The notes beneath the pieces are model-generated. The model was not told where the DNA came from. It made no database searches and worked only from the letters and a program-made list of their open reading frames with translations. Made by a program: the position numbers and the translations under genes. Below are positions 1-8,516 of a stretch of DNA of 39,074 nt, piece by piece. Origin of the DNA: CAYTYZ01 sp964448465 (lineage in GTDB: Bacteria > Patescibacteriota > Microgenomatia > UBA12405); assembly GCA_964448465.1 (NCBI GenBank), contig CAYUVY010000006.1:1-39074 (forward strand). The letters run 5' to 3'. The stretch's first letter is position 1. Each line of letters begins with the position of its first letter.

Positions 1-794
1 TAGGCTTTAAGGATGGTTTCGTAATTTTGGCCAGCTTTGGCCCGACCATAGGCACCAAATTGGGACATACCCTTGCGATGAGGAGCGCCAAAGGAAAAGG
101 CGGCAAAAGCAGGAGAAAAGCCAGGGTTGTAATCAGCACGAGAGGCAGGATCATCGGAGGTAGAGACATCGCCTACAGAAGTGCTAAAAAGTGCTTCTTT
201 TTGGGCGATTAATTCCTTTTGGCGATTGGATAGAGATTGTTTGTAGTCTTCGGCTTTTTTGATTTCTTGGTTTAAGAAGCCAAAGCGGGACTCCAAGCTT
301 TGACGAAGTGAAATAAGTTTGGCTTTTTGCAAGGCCAATTGTTTTTGATTCTCGGTGAGTTTCTGAATATCGGAAAGATATTGCGTAATGACTTGTTGGT
401 TGTGGTTTAACAAGGCCTGATACCAAGAGTATTGACGAAGCATTGAGTTTGCCCTGGAAGTAGAAAGTAAGGTTAATAGCGGACTAAGTTGAGATGAGTT
501 AATATAGTGATTTTTGACCCGTAGTTCAAAATAAATTTTTTGTTTGTCGAGTTCTTGTTGGTTTTGGGCAAGCTGTAACGACAAAGATTGAATTTGTTTT
601 TCAGATTTAGTTATTTGGGCTTTGGCGGAGTTTATTTTTTGACTTAAATTTCCCGTTTCTTGTTTTAAAGGGGAAATGGCTTTTTCTAAGTCAGCAAGCT
701 GTTTTGAAACTTGTTGAAGCTCCTCGTCCAGACTAAGTGCAAAAACAGACTTGTGTGAAAACAAAAGAGAAAAAAATAAAAAGAAAAGTAGCAT
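1..794 (-). CDS. Secreted coiled-coil protein with SpoIID/LytB domain (3' part cut by window edge)
   Basis: The reading frame is open from an ATG at 794 to the window edge (about 264 residues). It starts with a hydrophobic signal-like segment (MLLFFLFFSLLF, then SVFALS), followed by about 190 residues rich in Q, K, E and L in heptad-like spacing, typical of the coiled coil of PcsB-like peptidoglycan hydrolase regulators. Near residues 233-264 comes FGAPHRKGMSQFGAYGRAK, the glycine-rich conserved block of SpoIID/LytB amidase-enhancer proteins. The missing C-terminus should continue that domain. The likely role is extracytoplasmic, in peptidoglycan remodelling. An in-frame ATG at 809 is the alternative start; 794 is preferred because TATCAT lies 5 bases ahead of it. 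The gene is divergent from the pilin-like pair. Confidence 0.8.
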   Translation of the reverse strand, partial: MLLFFLFFSLLFSHKSVFALSLDEELQQVSKQLADLEKAISPLKQETGNLSQKINSAKAQITKSEKQIQSLSLQLAQNQQELDKQKIYFELRVKNHYINSSQLSPLLTLLSTSRANSMLRQYSWYQALLNHNQQVITQYLSDIQKLTENQKQLALQKAKLISLRQSLESRFGFLNQEIKKAEDYKQSLSNRQKELIAQKEALFSTSVGDVSTSDDPASRADYNPGFSPAFAAFSFGAPHRKGMSQFGAYGRAKAGQNYETILKA

Positions 795-799
795 TAAAA

Positions 800-820
800 A
801 TGATAACATTATGTTATACT
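800..820. promoter_or_regulatory. Divergent promoter region between SpoIID protein and pilin-like gene
   Basis: On the plus strand TATACT (815-820) stands 5 bases before the ATG at 826. On the minus strand TATCAT (805-800) stands 5 bases before the ATG at 794, and TATAAC (818-813) overlaps the plus-strand box. Either minus-strand hexamer could serve the SpoIID gene. The layout predicts leaderless mRNAs in both directions. Confidence 0.55.
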
Positions 821-825
821 TTCAG

Positions 826-1233
826 ATGAAATTTAAGGCGTTTATGATCGGCTTTATCTTTGTGATAAGTCTTTGGATTGGGTCGAGCAAGGCAGTATTG
901 GCTTCGGCGAATGTGTTCTGTGCCCCGCCCCATAGCGCATTTGATGCAGATCCTGAGGTTGACACTGCTATCGGATGTGTGCCAGTACAACTGGATAAAA
1001 TGTTGGAAAAATACTTACCTTATGTTTTTGGAATTGGCGGAGGAATTGCTTTTCTGCTAATGGTCTATGGTTTTTTGTTGTGGGCCACCAGTGAAGGTGA
1101 TCAAAAGAAAGTTGCCGGAGCAAAAGAAACTGTACAGTCAGCGATTGCAGGTTTAATTTTGTGTGTGTTTTCCCTCTTTATACTTAGACTTTTGGCCGTA
1201 GATATTTTAAAAATTCCAGGTTTTACAAACTAA
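826..1233 (+). CDS. T4SS pilin-like small membrane protein (first of pair)
   Basis: The protein has 135 residues. It begins with a lysine-containing hydrophobic signal peptide (about residues 1-28, ending VLASA) and a short loop with cysteines. Two transmembrane helices follow, around residues 65-88 and 105-125, separated by a charged stretch (SEGDQKKVAGAKETVQSA). This two-helix layout, with a G-x-D/E-x-x-K linker, is that of the TrbC/VirB2-like T4SS pilin families common in CPR genomes. The ATG at 826 is chosen over an in-frame ATG at 751 because the longer version puts 25 polar residues before the signal peptide and would begin upstream of the TATACT promoter box. A second protein of the same type follows after 1 base. 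A pilus subunit role is inferred, not shown. Confidence 0.7.
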   Translation: MKFKAFMIGFIFVISLWIGSSKAVLASANVFCAPPHSAFDADPEVDTAIGCVPVQLDKMLEKYLPYVFGIGGGIAFLLMVYGFLLWATSEGDQKKVAGAKETVQSAIAGLILCVFSLFILRLLAVDILKIPGFTN

Positions 1234-1234
1234 T

Positions 1235-1561
1235 ATGAATCAACTTTTGGCTCAGGTTAAAATTCCGGTACTGAATAGTAGTAAGTTTCCAAATGCTAAC
1301 CCTATATTTACTAGTAACACCTCGACATTGGGAGATGTCGTTACTCTTTTCTTACCTGTTGCTCTTGCGGCGGCCGGGCTAATTTTGGCTGTAATGCTAG
1401 TCATGGGCGGAATAAATTTAATGACTGCGGGTGGTGATCCGGCTAAATCTAAACAAGGCTACGGTATGATTATGTGGTCGGTGGTTGGGTTTTTAATTAT
1501 ATTTGCGGCTTATTTTGTAGCTCAGATTGTGGAAGTGATTTTTGGAATTAAGTTTTTATAG
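1235..1561 (+). CDS. T4SS pilin-like small membrane protein (second of pair)
   Basis: The protein has 108 residues with the same plan as its upstream neighbour: an N-terminal extracytoplasmic part, a hydrophobic helix (about 35-60, VTLFLPVALAAAGLILAVML), the linker GGDPAKSKQGYG, and a second helix (about 78-105) to the C-terminus. The linker resembles the GGDP/SEGD...K motif of TrbC/VirB2-type pilins. It starts 1 base after the stop of the first pilin-like gene, so the two are co-transcribed. No signal-peptidase site is obvious. No VirB4-like ATPase or other secretion gene lies in the window, so an assembled apparatus cannot be claimed from this region alone. Confidence 0.65.
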   Translation: MNQLLAQVKIPVLNSSKFPNANPIFTSNTSTLGDVVTLFLPVALAAAGLILAVMLVMGGINLMTAGGDPAKSKQGYGMIMWSVVGFLIIFAAYFVAQIVEVIFGIKFL

Positions 1562-1564
1562 AAG

Positions 1565-2305
1565 TTATTTACCCAAACGACGTTCGCGTTGCTGATATTC
1601 ATAGATAGCTTTTTCTAGTTCGGCTGGACCAAAATCGGGCCAGAGTACATCACTAAAATAAAACTCCGAATAAGAGGTTTGCCAAAGAAGGAAGTTGGAA
1701 ATGCGCTTTTCGCCGCCTGGTCGGATGACAAGGTCTGGGTCTGGCTGATCGTGAGTGTATAGATATTTAGAGACTAGCTCTTCATCGATTTTGTCGGCCT
1801 TAATACCTGATTTTACGATTTTTTTAATGGCCGAAACAATTTCGTCACGACCTCCATAATTTAGAGCAACGTTTAATTTGATCTGTTCGCGATCCAAAAC
1901 TATATCAACCATTCTCTTTAAAGAGTGGCGAACACTAGCGGGAAAGGCACTGAAATCGCCCAGAACTATAAAGCGAATACCATTTTTCTTAAACATTTCT
2001 TTGCGTGCCTTAACAAATTTGACAAGTAAGTCAAAGATTCCCTTGACTTCCTGAATGGCTCGTTTGTGCCAGTTTTCGGTAGATAAGGCATAAACTGTTA
2101 AATGTTTGATGCCTAGTTTGGCGGAATGCTCGGTAATGGTTTCTAAGTTTTTGGCCCCAGCTTCGTGACCTTGGTTGACATTTAGATTATTCGCTTTGGC
2201 CCAACGACGGTTACCATCCATGATGATGGCCACGTGTTGAGGTAGTCGGTTGGGGTCTATGGCTAGATTGGTGACAAAAGGTGTAGAAGATTTCTTGGTA
2301 GTCAT
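1565..2305 (-). CDS. uppS: Undecaprenyl diphosphate synthase (isoprenyl transferase)
   Basis: This cis-prenyltransferase adds isopentenyl units to farnesyl diphosphate to make the C55 lipid carrier for cell-wall precursors. Seen in the sequence: HVAIIMDGNRRWAK near the N-terminus (the catalytic Asp and the DGNxRWA motif), then LTVYALSTENW, RFIVLGD, LNVALNYGGRDEI and, near the C-terminus, PDPDLVIRPGGEKRISNFLLWQ...EFYFSDVLWPDF, all hallmarks of the family. At 246 residues it has normal length. The ATG at 2305 is chosen over 2338 because the family starts shortly before the DGN motif and the extra 11 residues would run back across the promoter. It ends 3 bases from the converging pilin-like gene. 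Confidence 0.95.
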   Translation of the reverse strand: MTTKKSSTPFVTNLAIDPNRLPQHVAIIMDGNRRWAKANNLNVNQGHEAGAKNLETITEHSAKLGIKHLTVYALSTENWHKRAIQEVKGIFDLLVKFVKARKEMFKKNGIRFIVLGDFSAFPASVRHSLKRMVDIVLDREQIKLNVALNYGGRDEIVSAIKKIVKSGIKADKIDEELVSKYLYTHDQPDPDLVIRPGGEKRISNFLLWQTSYSEFYFSDVLWPDFGPAELEKAIYEYQQRERRLGK

Positions 2306-2318
2306 TTGTACGTATTGG

Positions 2319-2326
2319 ATTATACT
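2319..2326. promoter_or_regulatory. Bidirectional overlapping -10 element (uppS / GT-C gene)
   Basis: The octamer ATTATACT reads TATACT on the plus strand (2321-2326), 5 bases before the ATG at 2332, and TATAAT on the minus strand (2324-2319), 13 bases before the uppS ATG at 2305. One short element therefore appears to drive both genes. The same octamer with the same arrangement occurs at 26288-26295. Confidence 0.65.
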
Positions 2327-2331
2327 ACAGT

Positions 2332-3669
2332 ATGGCAAACAAACAGAGTCTGCTTAGTTGGATGGGTTTGCTAATGCTTTGTGTAGTGGCTAGTTTTTTT
2401 GTATTTTATCGATATCAAGATAGGTATGTATTTGATTGGGATCAAGTAAGTGACACTAAAATGGTAGAAAAAATATCACTGGAAGGAAAGCCAATGTTGG
2501 TTGGACCCAGGGTGGCTAGCGATATTGGGTTTTTTGTGGGACCTTTTCACTATTATTTTTTGGCGCCTTTTTATTTTATTTCTGGAGGTAATCCTTGGTA
2601 TGGGCTGTGGGCGGTGTGGTTTTGGAAAGTTTTGAGTATTGTTGGCGTCTTCGTGATCGTGAGAAAACTTTTTGGTAGATGGGAAGCGTGGGGGGTGGGA
2701 TGGATGATGGCAATAGAAACAGGGATTACTTGTTGGAATGTGATGTATGTGGGAACGTTTAGTTTAATAGCTTATTTATTTTTACAAAAACAACTAGAGA
2801 GAACTAATAAAAATTGGTGGTGTTTTGTTTTATTTGCCATGTCGGGAGTATTAGTTCATTTTTCTATGGCATCTCTTTTGCTACCGACTTTTTTTGCTTG
2901 GGTCGTGTTTATGGCCCGAAGTAAGTCCAGTTTTGTAAATACACTAAAATTATTATTTGGCTTGGTTTTATTGATTTTGCCAATTGTGTTGTTTGACATA
3001 AGGCATGATTTTATTAATATTCACAATATTGTGAGAATGACGAGAGAGGCTGGAACGGCGGTGATTAATAATGATTATTGGGGTAATTTTGTAAGAGCTA
3101 TGGGTTATTTTTGGGGTGCAAAAATAGTTAATGGACAAAATATTTATATTTTTTTTGCTACAAGTTTGTTAATTATGACCACTGGCCTTTGGTGGTATAA
3201 AAAAAAGGAGCAACGAGTATTCCACCTTGTTTGGGTAATGGCACCAGTTGTTTTATTGTCTAGATATGGCGGAAACATCTCGGAATATTATTTTTCAACA
3301 ACCAGTGCATTGTTGATATTGTTTTCTGGTTTTTTGATAGGAAAGTTAAAGTATTTGGGATTAATACTGGCTGTGTTTTTGTTGATAGTAAGGTTGCAAG
3401 TGATTAGAGAACAGAGATATTTTGGAGGACTGCAGACAAAATTAAATATTGCTAATAATTTGCAGAAATATCGACAGGATCCAACGATAAGTGTGTCCTA
3501 TGAATTACCACTTGGGCAAGATAATGGCTTTGAATATTTATTTAATAAATATATTGCCGGCTTTAAACCAGATGGGACTGGACACTTGTATACGGTAACA
3601 GATCGGTACCAAGAAAAAATGGGCCAAAAAATATTCCAAGAAGGAATATTTGTGGTGTATAGGAAATAA
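2332..3669 (+). CDS. GT-C-type membrane glycosyltransferase (PMT/ArnT-like)
   Basis: The protein has 445 residues with about ten hydrophobic helices spread over its length. After the first helix comes an extracytoplasmic loop with acidic residues (FDWDQVSDTK) and then GPFHYYFLAPFYF, the layout of the first loop of dolichyl-phosphate-mannose/ArnT-type transferases, in which an Asp there is catalytic. Such enzymes move a sugar from a polyprenyl phosphate to a protein or glycan outside the membrane. The exact donor and acceptor cannot be told. Its stop codon lies at the edge of the 16S trailer inverted repeat, so the two transcripts converge. The promoter is TATACT, 5 bases before the start. Confidence 0.65.
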   Translation: MANKQSLLSWMGLLMLCVVASFFVFYRYQDRYVFDWDQVSDTKMVEKISLEGKPMLVGPRVASDIGFFVGPFHYYFLAPFYFISGGNPWYGLWAVWFWKVLSIVGVFVIVRKLFGRWEAWGVGWMMAIETGITCWNVMYVGTFSLIAYLFLQKQLERTNKNWWCFVLFAMSGVLVHFSMASLLLPTFFAWVVFMARSKSSFVNTLKLLFGLVLLILPIVLFDIRHDFINIHNIVRMTREAGTAVINNDYWGNFVRAMGYFWGAKIVNGQNIYIFFATSLLIMTTGLWWYKKKEQRVFHLVWVMAPVVLLSRYGGNISEYYFSTTSALLILFSGFLIGKLKYLGLILAVFLLIVRLQVIREQRYFGGLQTKLNIANNLQKYRQDPTISVSYELPLGQDNGFEYLFNKYIAGFKPDGTGHLYTVTDRYQEKMGQKIFQEGIFVVYRK

Positions 3670-3737
3670 AAATTGCGTGCTATCTATATAAAATATAAAT
3701 CTCTCAATCTGCTTTTTTGGTTCCAAAAAGAAGGCTA
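3669..3737. repeat. 3' arm of long inverted repeat flanking 16S rRNA (trailer processing stem)
   Basis: On the plus strand this stretch carries, in order, AAAATTGCGTGC, TATCTATATA, ATAAATCTC, CA.TC, TTTTTTGGTTCC, A.AAAGA and GCTA. The same blocks in the same order occur on the minus strand in the 16S leader (5444-5363). In the transcript the two arms are complementary and would pair to bring the 16S ends together, like the RNase III stem of bacterial pre-16S RNA. Confidence 0.75.
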
Positions 3738-3751
3738 AAAAAGAACTTCTC

Positions 3752-5274
<1,523 letters not shown>

Positions 5275-5362
5275 AATCTCTCGACAAGCTCGAGACGAGT
5301 CCCTCGCGAGCGAGAAATTGTTAGTTTGGATCTGATTTTTTATAGTGAAAACCAGAAAAATG

Positions 5363-5444
5363 TAGCACATCTTTCTGGAACCAAAAAAATTGACTGGGAG
5401 ATTTATTATTTATATATAGATATTATTGATTGCACGCAATTTTT
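5363..5444. repeat. 5' arm of inverted repeat flanking 16S rRNA (leader processing stem)
   Basis: Read on the minus strand, this leader carries AAAATTGCGTGC, a short extra stretch, TATCTATATA, ATAAATCTC, CA.TC, TTTTTTGGTTCC, AGAAAGA and GCTA, matching the complement of 3669-3737 block by block. It lies between the boxA and the mature 16S 5' end, the normal place of the 5' strand of the pre-16S processing stem. Confidence 0.75.
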
Positions 5445-5454
5445 TAAAGAACGG
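5439..5454 (-). promoter_or_regulatory. boxA-like antitermination site of rRNA leader
   Basis: On the minus strand this reads CGTTCTTTAAAAAATT, close to the bacterial boxA core (GCTCTTTAACAATT) that recruits NusB/S10 to rRNA transcription complexes. It lies about 35 bases downstream of the -10 box and just ahead of the processing stem, as in classical rRNA leaders. Confidence 0.6.
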
Positions 5455-5489
5455 AAACTTTTTGAGGTCAAGATTACCTCGTAGGGAGT

Positions 5490-5517
5490 ATTATAGTTAA
5501 AAATTGAAAAATGTCTA
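5490..5517 (-). promoter_or_regulatory. Promoter of 16S rRNA
   Basis: On the minus strand TAGACA (5517-5512) matches the -35 consensus in five of six positions. A 16-base spacer leads to a perfect TATAAT (5495-5490). The start site would fall near 5483, giving a leader of about 210 bases. The -35 box overlaps the recF stop codon. Confidence 0.65.
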
Positions 5518-6582
5518 GGCCTTAGTTAATTCTAGGCGAGTAAAGGGCAAATTTTGAAGCTGATGTTCTTCGGCAGAAGTAATTAGACTTTGGTAGGAAA
5601 GGCACAAATTGTAGACTAAATGTTGGTGTTTTGGGTCCAGCTCAGAAAAAACATCGTCTAAGAGAATAATGGGGGTGTCGTTGGACTGAACCTGAATATA
5701 GTTAATTTCACCTAACTTAAGGGCTAAAACTGCTAAGCGCTGTTGACCTCGACTACCCCAATGAAAGAGGTTTTTGTCTGGGGAGGCAAAACTGGAAAGA
5801 TGGAAGGAAAAATCGTCGCGGTGAGGACCGATGGAAGTAGTAGCCCGGGCAAGATCTTGATCTCTTGTTTGAACTAACTTAGCCTCAGAAATTACGGAAG
5901 GCAGGTAGACTAATTGAAGTTTTTGAATTTCAGGCTCAGGGTGAGTAAGAAAGTAGCTGTTGAGGTACTGGAGATAGGAAAGGCGCTGTTGTTGAAGGTA
6001 CTCCCCTTCTTTGGCCAAAATTTGATCCCAAATAAATAATTGTTGTAAATTTGATTGATTTTTTTGAATATCAGCTAACAGTTGGCTGCGATGAGCCAGA
6101 GCTTTTTGATACTGCAAATGAGCCTGATAATAACGCCAATTTTGTGAAGAAAGAAGCTTGTCCAGATATTCGCGGCGTCTGGTGGGGGAGCCAATAATCA
6201 GGCGGATGTCCTCGGGCTGGAAAACAACGGCCTGAAGCTGGCTGATAAACTGCTTTCTGGTTTTGGCGACCCTGTTAATAGAGTATTTTTTCTTAACTAG
6301 GCCGGATTCGGGGGAAATAACTAGTTGAATTTCTAGGTCAAAAATTTGCTCGTTTTTGCTAATTTTAGCCTCAAGAATGGAAAAACTTTGACCCCAAGAA
6401 ATTAGGCTAGAAACGGGGTGGGGTAAAAAACTTTGAGTTCGGGAGAGAAAATAAATAGCCTCAAGTAAATTGGTTTTACCAGCCCCGTTGGGGGCAGAGA
6501 GTAGATTAGTATGAGGATCTAAATCTAAACTTAGCTTTAGGTGGTTGCGAAAATGGTGTAATTTGACTGAAAGTATTTGCAC
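5515..6582 (-). CDS. recF: DNA replication and repair protein RecF
   Basis: RecF is an SMC/ABC-like ATPase that loads RecA at single-strand gaps. The 355-residue length is normal. Near the N-terminus, LHHFRNHLKLSLDLDP is followed by the Walker A motif SAPNGAGKTNLLEAIYFLS. Midway come VVFQPEDIRLI and RRREYLDKLL, family landmarks, then the ABC signature region WGSRGQQRLAVLALKL and Walker B with D-loop IILLDDVFSELD. The start is a GTG at 6582 with TAGACT 6 bases upstream, so the mRNA is probably leaderless. It is not beside dnaA, dnaN or gyrB here, and its tail overlaps the -35 box of the 16S promoter. Confidence 0.95.
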   Translation of the reverse strand: MQILSVKLHHFRNHLKLSLDLDPHTNLLSAPNGAGKTNLLEAIYFLSRTQSFLPHPVSSLISWGQSFSILEAKISKNEQIFDLEIQLVISPESGLVKKKYSINRVAKTRKQFISQLQAVVFQPEDIRLIIGSPTRRREYLDKLLSSQNWRYYQAHLQYQKALAHRSQLLADIQKNQSNLQQLFIWDQILAKEGEYLQQQRLSYLQYLNSYFLTHPEPEIQKLQLVYLPSVISEAKLVQTRDQDLARATTSIGPHRDDFSFHLSSFASPDKNLFHWGSRGQQRLAVLALKLGEINYIQVQSNDTPIILLDDVFSELDPKHQHLVYNLCLSYQSLITSAEEHQLQNLPFTRLELTKA

Positions 6583-6588
6583 TGGGAT

Positions 6589-6611
6589 AGTCTAGCAAAT
6601 TGTTGTAGAAT
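6589..6611. promoter_or_regulatory. Divergent promoters of recF and the small acidic protein
   Basis: TAGACT on the minus strand (6594-6589) stands 6 bases before the recF GTG. TAGAAT on the plus strand (6606-6611) stands 6 bases before the ATG at 6618. Both predict leaderless transcripts. Confidence 0.55.
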
Positions 6612-6617
6612 ACCAAG

Positions 6618-6911
6618 ATGATTACAAAAATAGATCTACTTGAGCTATTAAAAGAAGTGGGGTTTTCTGCAGAAAGCCAGAAAAAGGTGGAGGAAATAGT
6701 GACTAAATATGAAGATTTGGAAAAATTGGAACTGGCTGACAAGCAAGCGATCAATGCGGTAGTAGATGAGGAAATGATGAAAGGGAATATTAAAGTGGAA
6801 AAAATGGATGATTTGATTATGGCTATGGAAAGCTTTGCCAGTGAAATTAGCGAAGAAGAGGCCAAGGAAGCTGCAGATTTAAGTGCGGTGGACGAGGTCG
6901 TGGGTAAATAA
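6618..6911 (+). CDS. Small acidic helical protein of unknown function
   Basis: The protein has 97 residues, is strongly acidic (many E and D), has no cysteine and no membrane helix, and is predicted to be almost all alpha-helical from its heptad-like leucine and isoleucine spacing. I do not recognise the family. It has a promoter-like TAGAAT 6 bases before the ATG and coding-type codon use, so I take it as real. Its last 33 bases overlap the 3' end of the converging gene ending at 6879. Confidence 0.6.
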   Translation: MITKIDLLELLKEVGFSAESQKKVEEIVTKYEDLEKLELADKQAINAVVDEEMMKGNIKVEKMDDLIMAMESFASEISEEEAKEAADLSAVDEVVGK

Positions 6912-7433
6912 TTTAGACAAATCTACCTCTTGTTTTACCTGCTTTGGAAAGATTGAGAGTAGGACGGACTTGGAACGGGCAAAAAGATGCTTTTGAGCGT
7001 CAAAGACAAGGTCTGACCTAGAGCCAGGATCACGACTAAGATGTCTGGTTGCAAATCTAACTTCAGCTTCTTGTAAATTAAAATGGTAAAGATTGGATCC
7101 ACGAGTGGTTGCACAAAGAACTTCGTCTGGAGAAAAATATTCTGGCCAAGATAGGGTGAGCGGAAAGGAATATCTGGCAATTAAATTGTCTTCCTCCCAA
7201 GTGATATCTGAATACCAGGAATAACTATCATCCATGTCCGTCTCAACGGCTTTGGCTGGCCCGCAAATCTCTATAATTGGTTTTCCCGATTTGTTTTTTG
7301 TAAACATAGAAGTACCAAGTCTGGAACGAAATTGCTCGAAAGATTTAGTTTCAGGTTTAATTTGAAAGCCCTTGATATAGGTAGTGCAGACGTCTTCTAG
7401 TCTTTTTTCAATTTCAGCGGTTATATTTGGCAT
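6879..7433 (-). CDS. Hypothetical protein, possible paralogue of its upstream neighbour
   Basis: The protein has 184 residues and is soluble, with no signal peptide. Its start lies 2 bases after the stop of the gene at 7436-7882, so the two form an operon. By eye it shares a pattern with that neighbour: F..F..RL, then P-I-I/V-E-I/M, an F-P-(L/V)-x-L stretch, and (T/E)TRG followed by an acidic segment. This suggests an old tandem duplication. No known domain is recognised. The 3' end overlaps the small acidic protein gene by 33 bases. Confidence 0.55.
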   Translation of the reverse strand: MPNITAEIEKRLEDVCTTYIKGFQIKPETKSFEQFRSRLGTSMFTKNKSGKPIIEICGPAKAVETDMDDSYSWYSDITWEEDNLIARYSFPLTLSWPEYFSPDEVLCATTRGSNLYHFNLQEAEVRFATRHLSRDPGSRSDLVFDAQKHLFARSKSVLLSIFPKQVKQEVDLSKLFTHDLVHRT

Positions 7434-7435
7434 AA

Positions 7436-7882
7436 TTATCTAGTAAGTAAATCTACTAAAATTACACCAGCAATTCTTTCTAAGCTGTTCTGTGAAGAAG
7501 CCCAGTCTACTGTGTATCCTTTCGGAATTTCAGTTTCAACATCAAAAGTGGTTCTGGCAAAAATTCCTCGCGTTTCATATGTCATTGCAATTGCTAATGA
7601 TTCTTCTCTGACTTTCATTACACCAAGTTCAACTGGAAAATAGTTTTTGCAGATTATATTTGCATACATATCTCGTCTTTCTTGTTTATCACCCTGTGTG
7701 CTTCTAAAAAATATATAGTCGTGTCTTTTTGAAACGATAATACTTGGTTGCCCAGAAGAATCACTCATTTCTACAATGGGGTAATAAGGTGGTCGACATT
7801 CTTCTTTTAATCTAGCAATAAACTCGGGGAACTTAGGGTGATCAACACCTAGTCGAGGAATCTCGGTAAAGATTCTAGTCAT
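7436..7882 (-). CDS. Hypothetical protein, first gene of a two-gene operon
   Basis: The protein has 148 residues and is soluble. It is not recognised. The middle part (YFPVELGVMKVREESLAIAM, then YETRG) resembles the middle of the downstream gene product. The ATG at 7882 has only a weak AT-rich box ahead (TAAAAAACT directly before it; TAATAG 12 bases upstream). The gene is divergent from nrdR across 145 bases that also hold an 18-bp palindrome. Confidence 0.55.
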   Translation of the reverse strand: MTRIFTEIPRLGVDHPKFPEFIARLKEECRPPYYPIVEMSDSSGQPSIIVSKRHDYIFFRSTQGDKQERRDMYANIICKNYFPVELGVMKVREESLAIAMTYETRGIFARTTFDVETEIPKGYTVDWASSQNSLERIAGVILVDLLTR

Positions 7883-7971
7883 AGTTTTTTAGAACTATTA
7901 ACAAGCAGAGTATGGCAAGAGATAATTTGAAGTGATAGAACAGGATGATGACTGGAAATTTATTGTTTTTA

Positions 7972-7989
7972 AGTACAAATATTTGTGCT
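7972..7989. promoter_or_regulatory. 18-bp palindrome upstream of nrdR (candidate operator)
   Basis: AGTACAAATATTTGTGCT is an inverted repeat with one mismatched pair and its centre between 7980 and 7981. It ends 38 bases before the nrdR start. The ACA...TGT arms and AT-rich centre are reminiscent of NrdR boxes, but the match to the published consensus is only partial. A site for autoregulation or for the divergent operon is possible. Confidence 0.4.
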
Positions 7990-8027
7990 GACTAGCAATT
8001 TGTTACTTTTTATGTCAAGATATAGAT

Positions 8028-8516
8028 ATGAAGTGCTTGTATTGTGGTAGTGAACAACTATTTACGGCTAATTCAAGGGCAGTATCAGACGGAAGAGAGA
8101 CTTGGCGAAGGAAAAAATGTCAAACTTGTGGAAAGACTTTTACTACTAAGGAAAAATCGGATTTGTCCGGTTTGGTAATTATCAAAAGAAGTGGGACAAA
8201 AAGAAGATATGTTCGAGTAAAACTGTTTTGCGGAATATATAATGCGGCTTTGGAGACTAAAGGAATTGACAGGGGCGACGCGGCTTTGATGTCAGAAGAA
8301 ATAACGGAGCTGGTGGAGAAAAAGATTATAGATATGGGAAAGAAGGAAATCACCACTAGGTGGTTGGCCAGACTGGTGGCAGAAACACTATTAGAAGAAG
8401 AACCAAATTTATTTTTGGCCTATCTTTCCTATTTTAATATCATGAAAGATGCAGTAAAAAGCCAACAGTTTTCCAAAAAATATTGGAGAGGATTTATTAA
8501 AAAAGCAGTGGGCTAG
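8028..8516 (+). CDS. nrdR: Transcriptional repressor NrdR
   Basis: NrdR represses ribonucleotide reductase genes in response to ATP/dATP. Seen here: an N-terminal zinc ribbon with two cysteine pairs (MKCLYCGS and KKCQTCGKTF), the linking SRAVSDGRETWRRKK segment typical of NrdR, and then an ATP-cone domain (VIIKRSGTKRRYVRVKLFCGIYNAAL, ending with EEEPNLFLAYLSYFNIMKD). At 162 residues it is slightly longer than usual. No nrd structural gene lies in the window. The start is fixed by the MKC N-terminus. The last 4 bases overlap the converging gene at 8513. Confidence 0.93.
   Translation: MKCLYCGSEQLFTANSRAVSDGRETWRRKKCQTCGKTFTTKEKSDLSGLVIIKRSGTKRRYVRVKLFCGIYNAALETKGIDRGDAALMSEEITELVEKKIIDMGKKEITTRWLARLVAETLLEEEPNLFLAYLSYFNIMKDAVKSQQFSKKYWRGFIKKAVG

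Noticed and set aside
27..426. Frames at 27-212 (plus) and 184-426 (minus)
   Set aside because: Both are out of frame with the SpoIID/coiled-coil coding frame, which runs unbroken through the region with recognisable motifs.
3712..3737. Intrinsic terminator after 16S
   Set aside because: The hairpin CTTTTTGG..CCAAAAAAG has too small a loop and no following T-run on the minus strand; pairing with the leader explains the sequence better.
6506..6865. Serine-rich minus-strand frame opposite the small acidic protein
   Set aside because: It is the antisense of the acidic gene (Glu and Asp codons read as Ser and Phe) and overlaps the recF start; a shadow frame.
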